64,000 nucleotides of DNA from Branchiostoma lanceolatum (Eukaryota > Chordata > Leptocardii > Amphioxiformes > Branchiostomatidae), in NCBI RefSeq assembly GCF_035083965.1, contig NC_089731.1:4565001-4629000 (forward strand), read 5' to 3'. Under the pieces are notes generated by a model, which saw nothing but the letters and a program-made list of their open reading frames with translations, was not told the DNA's origin and did not search any database. This document shows, one piece after another, positions 53,537 through 64,000 of the stretch (its first letter is position 1; every line of letters begins with the position of its first letter). The translations under genes were made by a program, and so were the position numbers.

Positions 53537-56500
53537 TCAACAAAATCTGAACAAATGGAAAGCTTCCATCAGATCCCCTACAGTTACGTTACACAAAAAC
53601 TCTCTTTTCAGCAGATTTTCAGCTTCATCTGACTTCTGACCTTTAACCTTTTCGAGCAGTGTGAGTGCTGACAGCTGCATGAGCCAACCAATCAGATCTT
53701 TGGAACTGGTCAGGTGACCTCCATCCCATAGGAGGAGATGGACCATGTTGGCGGCCACCCTGGCACTGGGTCTCTGTAAAACAAATTCAGCAGAGATCAG
53801 TGAGTGAGAAGAAACACGTTTGGCCTATCTTGCCTTGACCATCGTAATGACTTATTTAAATGTACATAGGTGTAACAATGTCATGTTGCTTGCATGGTAA
53901 AGTCGTTTTTATCTGATGAATAGATGAACATCCAAATTTGTAATCAGTCAAATCTTGCAAATTCCACCATGTACACCATTAAGACCGCCAGATTTAAAAA
54001 TCAAACAGTGGTACCAAGGCCTTCTCAAGAATGTCTGGAACACCTGGATAGCTGAAGTGTACATACCTCTGAAATTACTAAATGTTGCATTTAATTTAGT
54101 AGATCTCTTTTTAAATGTGAATGTATTACTATAAGGGTGCCCAGGGGAATAATGATATATCTGGTAGGTTTATTTTCACTGTGAACAGACATCCCTCATA
54201 AACCAGGGCTCGAAATAGTGGGTGCATGTGCACCCTTGTGCACCCAAAATTTGAGCTGTGCACCTGATTTTTTACTGTGGGTGCACCAGTGCACCTAGAT
54301 ATTTCTGTAGGCCATAGGGTAAAAGTAGTATTGTACACTAGTAAGCAGAATATTATTGAAATGTAAGTATCAGAAAAAGCAATACAACCATTTGTTTTAC
54401 TTTATTCTCTATATATGTATTACTTAGAATTACAGATTGAAGTTCTTAAGAGAGGCAGTAGCGTTAACTTTGAAATTATGCTTTGCTGACATTCAACTTT
54501 ATTTTATGCGGTGTGCCCAAAATTCATTCTGTGCACCTAATCTTTTTGGTTGGGTGCACCAGTGCACCTATTTCCAAAAATGAATTTCGAGCCCTGTTAA
54601 CACTAAACCATCATAGTGTTGTGCCCATGCTGATGCAAAAGAAAATAAGGCATGCTAGTGTATATGAAGAGAGATGTAGCATATACCTGTCTTGGGTCTC
54701 TCTTCAGCAGCAGTCTGACGATGCTGCAGAATCTCCCATCCACGGTGCTGGGCAGTGGGGGCAGGTCGGCCTCCTCGAATGTGCAGGTGTTCAATCTGGT
54801 GCCAGCTTCACTGCCGTAGAAAGGGTTGGGCAGACCAAGAATCTCGTAGGCAAGCGCCCCCACAGCAAACACATCTGACTTTGTGTAGTCCACACAGCTT
54901 CTTGGCCCTGGGACGGCAGTTGCCACCTGTGATTATTAATATAAGATGAGGTAAATGTGTATTCTGTTAAATGTACGGTGGTTTTATGACACATCACACC
55001 TGCAAACATTTGGCCTATTCCTACTTTTTTTTCAGCTCACAGAAGAGTCTGTTGCCATGGTAAAGAACTTGTTGTTTGCCCCCCTTGCTACTAAGAAGGT
55101 CTATGAGATACTTGTGACAGCTGCGCCCCCTACCTCTGGAGCCATAAGTGCAGAGTTTCCGTCCCGTGTGTCCAGTTCCTGGTGGGGGAAGGGCACCTGG
55201 AGACTGTTGTTGTTGTCGTACAGGCAGCAGCCAAAGTCTGTGAGAATCAGTCTGGGACAGCCGTCTGGATAGAGATGGTATCAAGGTTACACAAGGCCAT
55301 CAAAATATCTCTTCATGAAAAAAATGAGTCACTAAAAACTGTTTGTGTAAAAAACACACAGGCATTCCTATCAACTGCAGCAACATTAACAAGGATGATG
55401 CAGCCATTTCTGCCTCATCACAATGAAGCCAATGACCCTATTGCCATAAGGAAATGAAAGTTACATGTACAAAACTGTACAATGAAGCAATGCATTGCCA
55501 TTAGTTTTGTGGTTTCCTAGTATTGATATACAAATGTATTTCATTCATTGTAATACAACCTTACAAGAAATACCTACTATGCATCAAAATTTTCAAATTT
55601 GAAGGTGCAGTCATTTGCAAAATAACATTTCGGCCAATACCAACTGCCGTGCACCTTTGACTGGTTGCTGATGTCGCACTTCTGCTCAGGTCACGTGACA
55701 TAGCTGCTTTAAGTCTAATTAACTTGAGAAGGTCCCAGAGGACTGGTCAAAAGATTGCTGGTAAGCCCTTTAGCTTCTGTACAAAAATAGCATGTAAATT
55801 TGTTGATAAAACATTTCAGTCAATAAGAGATCTCATGTGTCTTGTTCCTGACCTCCATGGAGCTCAACAAGGATGTTGTCATTCTTCAGGTCACGATGTG
55901 CTATCCCATGATCCAGCAGGTGGGACACGCCCTCCAGTAGCTGGGCAACCATCGCCATGGCAACCACGGAACTCGGTGTGTTGGTTTCCAGGTATTCCTT
56001 CAGTGTTACTGGGTACCTATCAAGAAAAGAAGAGTGAGATTTGAATAAAAACGAAATCAGACAAACCCAGAAAAGAAAAGAACAACATGAGAATACGAGG
56101 ATAATGTTTGCAAGCAAATACATAATGTTTACCCTTACATTGTCTAGCCTAAGAAACTACTGCTCTGTTTATTCTTACTCCCATGCATTCATATACAAGT
56201 ATGGCGACCCGTCCCTCTAGCTCTGTCCTGCCACATGCTACATGTATATTATGTACATGGAAAGGACATGCCCTAACCACATATACCAATGACAATTAAC
56301 CCACAGCTTGCTGAGTATTGCTGCTAAATCATAAACGTATACATACATACAAACGCTGATTGCAGCTGCAGGGTGTTCAGACCACTGCAGCAGCAGTACA
56401 TACGCAGTGGACTACTACTACATACAAACGCTACCAAAATTATAACTTTCTCGGCAAAGGTAATTTAAGAAGAATGTTGTACCGTTTCATGACGATGAAG

Positions 56501-59500
56501 AGTGTCATGTTCCTGCCGAAGCCGTCAGGGTTGAACCTGGGCGGCAGTGCTGCGGGGTAGTTCTGCATGGCGTCCGGCAGCAGGGGCACGGTGTCGGCAA
56601 ACACCGTCAGCATCTCCACGATGTTTGGGTGGGGCGGCAGACGCTTCTTCTTCACACGGTTCCTGTTTAAAGAGAAAAGTTTCACAAACATTACAAGATT
56701 TCTACACAGCATAACAGCAAAAGAACGTACCATACCTTTTAAAGAATGTTGTTGGGCTCTCTACTTCCATCCATCCACTCTGCAGTAGTAGTCATAGGGT
56801 ATCCCTTGTTAAGTGGTTCCGCTGCAGGACCATAGGAAACCAACAGGAGGCCCAAAATCTAATCATTTTGAGGTCTCCAAAAGACCTACCTAAATACCAA
56901 CTATCAAGACAATCCATTCAGGCATTCTTGAGTTATCGTGTTTACAGACTGAAGGAAGGAAGGACACAAACAAACGCTGACCAAGACTTAACCTTCTAGT
57001 TCTAGGCGGAGTTGCCCAAGATATTGTACTTGCTACAATTGTCGTGCAATTAAGTTCTTCTTCCATGTAATCAAATCAGCGTGGCCTTACCCGTTCTCCC
57101 AGTCCCTGCCCATGACACGCCCGTTGATGGTGACCTGTCGGGCGGGGACGACCTCCCGTCGCATCTCTCTCAGGATGGCCTGACTGCACGACTCCACCTC
57201 CAGGTTAAACACCATCTTCACTGCGAGGGTGGGGCGGTTGTCGTGGCAACTGGTGGGGTGATTGACAGGTCCTGTGGCAGGCTGCTCCTCAGTTTCAGGG
57301 ATGATGTTGATGTTGTTGGATGGCTCCTGCAGGAAAAGCAGAGTGACCTGTTAGACTGGAAATGGTAACAGTAACAATAAGTTCTCAAGGCCTAGGTTAA
57401 GAATGTTGTGTTATCTGATTCCGGTAGGCTGCTCCTAAGTTTCAGGGATGACCTTAATAGTTAAAGGCTAAGACAGAGATTAAAGGGGACATCACTGTCT
57501 CAAACCAGTATATAACTGTCTCTCATCACATGATAGTCAGAATCGTCAGTCATTCAACATGTTAATTTACTCATATCTATTCATATACATTTATGTATAG
57601 TTTAATTCATTTGTATCTGCATTTCCACTTGACTGTCCTTTTTATGTATAGATGTACTAAGTAGTAGACCTTATGAAAGTTGCTGTACTTCTGTTGTGTC
57701 AATAAAGAATTCTCTGTAACAAGTGAAGACGATATTACCAGGTTTAAGAAGAGACAGAGTACATCACAGAAGCTCTGTCTAGTAATATAATAATACCTGT
57801 GTCTGTTCTTCTGTTTCCTCCATGTTTCCATCGTCCTTCAGTCTGGCCTCGTACACGACAGCATTACATCCCTGTCCCACACACTCTCCCAGGGCAAAGT
57901 CCTCCAGCTTGTACTGTTTACCAGCCTTCAGTAGTGACGCAGTGCCTCTCAGTTTGGGGGTGAAAGGATGGAAGATGGCCTAAGAACACAGATGAGAAAA
58001 CTAAGAACAAGTCATAACATTTGGAAAATAAAACATTAATCTTGTTTCTTGCTTGCTTATGATATATATTTCCCAACCGGGGCCGGGCTGTGCTGTTGGG
58101 GTCCCCCTGGAAACGAAAAAATATAAGTGTATATCAATACTAGTAAATTATCACAAGCTATGCTCTTAAAAAAGTTTTGGTACTTTTGTGTTTTTGCTGT
58201 CTATTTTAGTATTATATCATATTTCTTGTTCCTCAAGACTGCCTGGCCGGGCCCCTGATTGGAAATGAGACCTCAGCATTAGCTACCACATACCCTGATG
58301 TCCTTGCAGAGTGAATCACAGTGTTCTTCTGTCTCTTTCTCACTGCCTGACATGGCGCTGGCATAGGCCAGGCCCACAAACGCAAAGATGGGGATCTGGC
58401 TGTGAGATGGGCTGCGATATGCCAGGAGTCGCATGGCGGCGCTTCTACGCAGGGTGGCAGCAAGACTGTTGATCTGTTTGGGCAGCAAGACTCTGGGGAA
58501 AAAAGAAAACACTGATATCATAAACTGAATTGATTTTGTGAGCTGTAACAATGACAGTGGTCTGATTTTCTGAATTTTCAACTTAGAGAGTGGCAACACT
58601 AGGCTACTAGTAGCAGACATGAGATCGAGAGGCCATGGGTTCCATTTCTGCCTTACTCCTAGCTAGATGTTGTGTCCTTTGGAAAGGCACTTGATAATAC
58701 TTTCCTCACGCCACCCAGGTATAAAAATGGGTACCTGACTTTGATTGGAAAGGTAGAAAGGCAGTGGAAGGAGAGAGATGGGCTCCGCCTTCCAAAACCA
58801 TGCCCAGTAGACACAGTGGATAACAGCACACTACCTTTACCTTTATCAAACTTTACTGACATAGAGAACATTGTCAACAGTAGAGTGTGTACCTGGTGAA
58901 GACTGATGATGCTTGTTGCTGTGTTCTTGTGACAGTGATGGCCTGGCCATGGGAGTGTCTGCCTTGAGTCTTGTGCAGCCCCGCCCTCTGCTCGACGCGG
59001 TGTCGGATGGTGTGCAGGGTCTGCCGAGAACCCTGGGCCACACCTCGGGCAAGCTGCCATGGGAGAGAAGGGTGCAGAATTTGGGTTATTACTTTTACAT
59101 GAATCATTGCTTCAAGTTTTATCATCACAAAATGAATTAAGGGATTATACAATTATATGAAATTTTTTTCTTTTGTGAGGGTACGCGTAGTTTGCCACTT
59201 TTTTCATATTTCATTGGTACCATTGTTACTCTTAGTAAAATGTGATGGGAAACTCTGGGAAGTCATAGATTATAGAATGTCTTTGTGACTACAAATTGTA
59301 CTTAATGAAGTTAATCCAAGTTCTTGCCTAGCTTTATCCAAATTACAAACAAATATATATATATAAAGTTTTTTAGTGTTAAGATAAACAATAAACCAAT
59401 TTGAAGCAATTGAGTTACTATCAGTGTTTTTGCTAAGTGTCAAGTGACATATAAATGAATTTGCATTTCGTATCTGGGTCAAGTGCTCACTATATGCAAG

Positions 59501-59725
59501 GATGACGTCATGACCACACGAAAATATTTTGATTTGACAGTTGTTAAATGTTAACGACTTAACGTTACATAACGGTGGCATGTTCTCACATGAAACCAAC
59601 TGACAGCTGTTGCATGGTAAACCAAAAACTAAACCATAGGGCAGCACGATGATGAGTAATTTGCTCGTTACCTGTACAGCCCGTTCCACCAGGGTTTTCA
59701 CACCCATCAGTCGCTCCTTGGCCAT
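53537..59725 (-). CDS. PINK1: PINK1, mitochondrial serine/threonine kinase, complete, 10 exons
   Basis: Exons (minus): 59672-59725, 58893-59053, 58294-58492, 57797-57979, 57091-57326, 56483-56662, 55853-56016, 55134-55264, 54687-54926, 53537-53773; 594 aa, close to human (581). PINK1 accumulates on damaged mitochondria and phosphorylates ubiquitin and Parkin to start mitophagy. N-terminus is Arg-rich and fits a presequence, followed by a hydrophobic segment [14 protein letters not shown], the place of PARL cleavage. Kinase marks: [16 protein letters not shown] (G-loop), LAVKMVFN (ATP lysine), [22 protein letters not shown] (DFG), [26 protein letters not shown], and the PINK1-specific helical C-terminus ending FRFC. 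Start: ATG in a strong context (GGGATGGCC); upstream the frame meets TAA with only a GTG between. All catalytic residues are present, so it should be active. Intron 9 carries a hAT-like MITE. Confidence 0.97.
54204..54596. mobile_element. hAT-like MITE, PINK1 intron 9
   Basis: Ends CAGGGCTCGAAATA and its inverse ATTTCGAGCCCTG. Repeated GGGTGCACCAGTGCACCTA words near both ends. CAGGG-type ends suit hAT elements, but I could not find an 8-bp duplication. Confidence 0.65.
58612..58852 (+). mobile_element. tRNA-derived SINE, PINK1 intron 2
   Basis: GGCCATGGGTTCCATTTC (B-box-like), GAAAGGCACTTGATAATACT, TTTCCTCACGCCACCCAGGT and GGGTACCTGACTTTGATTGG follow the SINE body seen at 20981; antisense to PINK1. 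Confidence 0.7.
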
Positions 59726-60475
59726 CCCGGGCTGGGCCCACAAAACTGTCCCGAGCTTCCCCGCGAGGAGGCTCGAAACCTCGGGGACCGGCACTTTGGC
59801 TTCTTAGTTCAGCGTTCTACGTCAAGAAATGTGTAAGATGCGGGTTTGGTGCCCCGAAGGGGCCCAACAAATGGACGCAACAACGACAAGGCGTTTCTTG
59901 CTACGCAGCTTGAGTTGTTTGTGTCTAAAAATAGAGATGACGTTTGGAGAAAGGTCAGTATGAGGGCGACTTAACGATGCTTTCAAAGCAAATAAAAAGA
60001 GCACAATTCATCAAAATGTATCAAAAAGATATCTAAATCATTTAAAATAAAATAACAAAATAAATTTGATTATTATAACTTATAGTTTTTGTCTTCTTTT
60101 ATCACTTTGAAATATATTGTTTATCTCTACGTTCTGTCTTCAGACTAGTGCATTAGACTTCTTAGGGATGAACATTAATATAATGACTGTACAAATACGC
60201 ATCTAACTCTAAAGTAAGCAAAATATGATACAAATTATTTTAAAGAATACATAAATATACGTCATAACTTATATTTGACACTTTATTGTTACTTCATTGT
60301 ACAAAAACCTAATCAGGTTACTTCCCTATTTTACAAATGTACTATTCTGTTAACCTCTGAACTTTTCACAATTTGAAAACTTTCTTTGGTACCGGTGTGC
60401 CTGAGTGAATTTTGGTACCAGAAAAGGAGTTGAACGCTGGTCGAACCGTTTGTTTTATGAGCGGGGAATATAGAC
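59726..60475. promoter_or_regulatory. divergent promoter region, PINK1 / RANGRF
   Basis: 750 bp separate the two start codons, which point away from each other. 59960-60330 is AT-rich and low complexity; both flanks are GC-richer near the ATGs. No TATA box stands out on either side. A shared bidirectional promoter is inferred from spacing only. Confidence 0.55.
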
Positions 60476-60561
60476 ATGAGCGGAGAAGGACAAGGGGAAG
60501 AGAAGGCCTTGTACGGCGGCGCAATGTGTGCCTTTCTACCGCCGGACGCAAAGGATGTTAG
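60457..60561 (+). other. upstream overlapping ORF at RANGRF exon 1
   Basis: The first ATG (60457), 19 bases before the RANGRF start and in another frame, opens 34 codons that end with TAG at 60559-60561, exactly the last bases of exon 1. If transcription starts upstream of it, it would limit RANGRF translation. Both ATGs have weak contexts. Confidence 0.4.
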
Positions 60562-63500
60562 GTGCGTATACGTTGTTGAAAGGGGGAGGGGCAAGGGTAG
60601 CCGTGGCAACAAGACTATTGCAGGGCTTACTTTTACCTGCTGCCTTGTATATAGCCCGTACAACCGGCTGTATACAACACAGCAAGTAAAAGTAAGCCCT
60701 GCAACAGTCGTCACGGCTAGGGCAGGGGGGTCCTGTATCATCAGAGTTGCGAAATTATGCATTGCAGGTTGGTGGAAAAGACAGCAAGTAATCCTTCATA
60801 GACACACCGTAACAACCGCTTCATTTGTGTGTAGTTTCAGAGAAGTCTTGTTGTCAATAACTCTGTTTTTAAGGTACGTCAAACCCTCAGATTTGTATTA
60901 ACACTATGTTATGTGGTAAGATTTCCATTACTAGTAATGGTATACGTAGTATAGTACAGTAAAATTTTTGTTGTATTACAATTACAAGGGTGTGTGTGTT
61001 TGTATCAACGTAACGCTAATATTATTCTATGTGACGTTATTCATGATTAGGAAGGGGCCTTGAAGGCTTGATGATTCGTTAGAAGCAATATGAACACCAC
61101 ACCATCCCTACATATGTTGTAACAGTGTGTTTTTTCACTGTTACATGTAGTTTACTACGGGACATCCCAGATAACCAGGAGGTGTTCAGCCACGCCTGCA
61201 CCGACCAGAGCTTCATCATCGAGATAGTAGAGTTCCAGCAAGTTCCAGATCCACAGGCTGCAAAGTAAGGATGGAACTTTGGTAGTGATTTGTGTGGATT
61301 TAAAAACTATTGAGAAACTAGGGACGTTTTGATTTCCTTTTTTACTGTTCAAAAGAGAAAATTTCCTTTCTTTAAAAAAAATCACGGATCATTTGCCATG
61401 GTAATTTTTTTCTGGTCATTAAAGGGGCATATTGCGACATGAACATAAAACAAAATTCTTTGGTTTTGATTATTTTTCTACATCATTAGTTGAATCTACC
61501 TTATAACACTGCACAGCAATATTCATCACGTAAGGATGCGACTTTGTAGTGTCGTGCGAACGTCTTGAAAAAAATTATATGCGCAATCCCCACCGCCGCT
61601 TGAATTGGCCGCCATCTTGTCCAACATTCCGACAAACCACCGAACACCGAACGCCCGACGTTCTGAAGTTTGTTTACTTGTGGTGATTTTCCTGTGACGC
61701 TCGAACTCCGACCATAACGGTCGATTCGGATTTTTCGTAGCGTTCTACCCTGGCTTATTTGCATATTAACTTGCGGGACGCAAGTTAATATGTAAATGCC
61801 CCAGATTTTACACGTTTGGCGTTTTTCGTCGTTTATTAATGGTGGTAATGTGACAAAATGACTGGAATATGTTGGACATAAGTAACAAATAAGTTAAAAA
61901 TGTGAATCTTAGTGTAGATCTTTCAAATTCTTACTATTTGTAGTTTTTGCCCACCAGATTCTACAATATGCCCCTTTAACATGTCACTTTATTGCCAATT
62001 CATTCTAACATTCTCTCAGATTTTGAACCAGGAAGAGCTTTCATCTCTGTAATGTGATGTTATGTAACACGGCCTCTCAGCTTTCTGTTTAACATGCTAA
62101 TTGAATAAAGACAACAAAGACAAAGAACAGACAACTCATGTTTCAATACAATTATCCTGCCTGTCACCGTAGGTACCATTTTGAAGACATTGCGTCCAGT
62201 AACGAAGCAGTCGGACCGGACAACTGTCAGGTGGAGTGTGTGGAACAGATCCCACTGGACCAGACAGGCATGCATCAGTAAGTGTCTGTTTGTTTGTTTG
62301 TTTGTTTTCAACAAGTGTACACCGTCAGTACACGTGGGTTCTTTAACATGCTTGAGGTGTGGCTGTCCTCAAACGCGGGACCTTTGGCATTACATACTAG
62401 TACTATCTAATATAAGAGGATATCCATAACCAAAGCTAGGTACTCATTTTCCCCTGAGTCAAGTGAGGAAATAGCTAGTAGGTATGAAGTGCTTTTCCCA
62501 AGGGTCTGCTATGAATTCGAAGCCAGAACCTTTAGATTTTCAACTAACCTAACATTACCACCTTGCCTGTCTCTTCTGCTGATTTTCAAGGCAAACAATA
62601 TTTGGGTCTGGTATTTGTCATAGGCAGTTTACCTTCCCTTTTTTCAGGAAAAAATGATAATAATACTGTATTTTCTATGATAGAGGTGTACCTCAAACAA
62701 GCCTGTGACATTGAATGTACCTCAAATACATGCATTATGTAGCATGCCATAAACAAAGGCAGAATGCTAGTTCTTGAAATATTTGCTCATCAGAGAAAAC
62801 ACTCTTTCTTTCAATGTGAAATTATTTTGTGCTTATTGAATGACAATATATTTTTGTCCCCAGATGTAGCACAGCCTGGCTGCTATCAGGAAAGCAGGAG
62901 GTGGCAAAGTTCAATGAAGGAGTGAGTCAGCTAGCTGTGTCTACTTTCCTTCATGTACTCAATAACAGTTGACTTTGGCTTCTTTTACATTGTCAAGTGT
63001 GGTAGACAGTACTATGTTTGTTATAAAGGGGAATTGTCTAGCATGTTAACTCAGATTTAAAGAGCTAGAAATATTCCAGGTAATATATAGTATAATAGTT
63101 TTTCAGCACCAAGGACAGGGATAATTCCTGTCCTTGGTGCTGAAAAACTATTATAGTGTTATCATTTTGTACTTATTGAATGACAATATTATCATTGTAA
63201 CCACTATGTCAATGTATTTTGATAGTCATTCAGATAGTCATGGACACAACACAAGTCGAGGTGAAGGCACAAGGATTATTTAGTAGTCCTACATAGAGAT
63301 TTCAAAAGAATGCATTTAAGAGTCAGACATTGAACAGTCATGTTCGGATAATATCTGATGTGTTGTGTTTTTTTCTCACAAATATCTATTAGGTGGAAGC
63401 CAGAAACTGTGTGAACATCTACCTGGCCCTGTTTAGACTACCCCAGCATGGGACAGATATACTGGTCACCTTTAATGATCCTACACACATTAGGTAAGGA

Positions 63501-64000
63501 GGACACAGCACAATAGTTAAACATGGATGTGTAATCCCTATTAAATATATTTAACAGTCTTGTATACAAATTTGCTAATATGTACATGTGTGAGTTATGA
63601 AATTACTGATAGACAGTCCTGTCTAGTCTATTGTAGAGTACTGTTGATAATCATCCTTCTGATTTCCTTTCCCTAAAATTGCATTTGATTCCGCTCTTTT
63701 TTTTTAGTAGTTTGAATTTTGATGATGTACTTCTAATACGCTTTATTGTATGTTCTGATATATTTTTACTTATTGACATGGGTAGTTAGTGTACTGCCAT
63801 GTGGTTCCAAATGTAACAACATAATTTTAAGTGAATGTTTGCATGATGTGTTTACTTATTCTGATAAAACTACTGTACCTACCTGTTTATTTATATTATA
63901 TGAATCCTAATGTTTGCTGTTGTTGTTTGTCCAGTCCTTCAAGCAGTAGTGCCCAGCAGCAGCCCGGAGTGGACAGTGACTGGACTCTGGACCAGTTCAA
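60476..64000 (+). CDS. RANGRF: RANGRF / MOG1 (Ran guanine nucleotide release factor), 3' end off window
   Basis: Exons: 60476-60561, 61151-61264, 62173-62277, 62864-62921, 63393-63493, 63935 to the window edge. Phase is consistent. The protein begins MSGEGQGEEKALYGGAM. It carries the MOG1 signature: LYGGAM...P, DVSLLRDIPDNQEVF, ACTDQSFIIEIVEFQ, YHFEDIASSNEA, ILVTFNDPTHIS. MOG1 binds Ran and promotes nucleotide release, acting in nuclear import; in vertebrates it also aids Nav1.5 trafficking. The last visible residues, SDWTLDQF, are cut by the edge; only a short C-terminal tail should be missing. Introns carry an inverted repeat (60599-60722), a TTAA-flanked MITE, a reverse SINE and a perfect hairpin. 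Confidence 0.95.
60599..60722. repeat. inverted repeat in RANGRF intron 1
   Basis: Arms GCAGGGCTTACTTTTACCTG and ACAGCAAGTAAAAGTAAGCC plus inner GTATATAGCCCGTACA/GGCTGTATAC; about 124 bp, MITE-like. Confidence 0.7.
61423..61975. mobile_element. TTAA-flanked MITE (piggyBac-like), RANGRF intron 2
   Basis: 553 bp, ends AGGGGCATATTG and CAATATGCCCCT, with TTAA at 61419-61422 and 61976-61979. TTAA duplication is the piggyBac hallmark. No transposase frame. Confidence 0.85.
62311..62530 (-). mobile_element. reverse-oriented SINE, RANGRF intron 3
   Basis: On the minus strand: GGCTTCGAATTC (B-box-like), GGGAAAAGCACTTCATACCT, GAGTACCTAGCTTTGG, then GTCCCGCGTTTGAGGACAGC and TGTTAAAGAACCCACGTG, the SINE body also seen at 52444. 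Confidence 0.75.
63091..63155. other. perfect 29-bp-stem hairpin, RANGRF intron 4
   Basis: 63091-63119 and 63127-63155 are exact reverse complements around a 7-nt loop GATAATT. Centre: CACCAAGGACAGG/CCTGTCCTTGGTG. Not AT-only, so not simple low complexity. It could be a young MITE footprint or a small-RNA hairpin. The neighbouring word CTTATTGAATGACAATAT occurs on both sides (62832 and 63173). Confidence 0.9.

Noticed and set aside
59726..59794. Longer PINK1 N-terminus beginning MPVPEVSSLLAG
   Set aside because: It would start at GTG right after an in-frame TAA; the ATG at 59725 has a strong context.
60331..60762. 143-codon minus-strand frame at the RANGRF start
   Set aside because: Antisense to RANGRF exon 1 and an inverted repeat; no domain.

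Overview
The window reads as an invertebrate-chordate genome, most likely amphioxus (Branchiostoma). Genes are split by short GT-AG introns. Introns and spacers are packed with MITEs, tRNA-derived and 5S-rRNA-derived SINEs and 2A-bearing non-LTR retroelements. The set of single genes (SLCO transporter, PINK1, RANGRF/MOG1, a CNBD2-like protein) is metazoan. The species call is inference from these features; no search was run.

Layout from left to right. (1) 1-6746: a tandem array of drug/metabolite-transporter (EamA, SLC35G1-like) genes. Two intact single-exon copies lie at 2750-3715 and 5724-6746, and the 3' flank of a third copy lies at the left edge. The first copy has lost the ancestral start codon and carries a 64-bp minisatellite upstream. 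(2) 7376-16011, minus: a complete six-exon secreted protein with two FAS1 (fasciclin) domains. Its last intron holds a nearly full-length L2/CR1-type retrotransposon (8062-12361) with a 2A-like motif. (3) 17997-30326, plus: a complete 13-exon organic-anion transporter (SLCO/OATP). (4) 34345-47268, minus: a cyclic-nucleotide-binding-domain gene (CNBD2-like) with two mutually exclusive 3' terminal exons. (5) 47.3-53.5 kb: a repeat-filled spacer. (6) 53537-59725, minus: complete ten-exon PINK1, head to head with (7) RANGRF (60476 to the right edge, plus, truncated by the window).

I rebuilt the exon chains by hand from splice sites, and reading phase is consistent at every junction. This gives predicted products of 294 aa (FAS1), about 782 aa (SLCO), 729 or 572 aa (CNBD2-like isoforms) and 594 aa (PINK1). 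The genes are not an operon. The only close regulatory coupling visible is the roughly 750-bp PINK1/RANGRF divergent promoter; both products serve mitochondrial or nuclear-transport housekeeping roles.

The most unusual material is in the mobile elements: a short-TIR family starting TAGCCT with 9-bp target duplications (three members, one caught inside a SINE whose uninterrupted relative is also in the window), palindromic elements lying within about 7-20 bp of 5' splice sites in five introns, two antisense poly(A) retrocopies, and a perfect 29-bp hairpin in a RANGRF intron.
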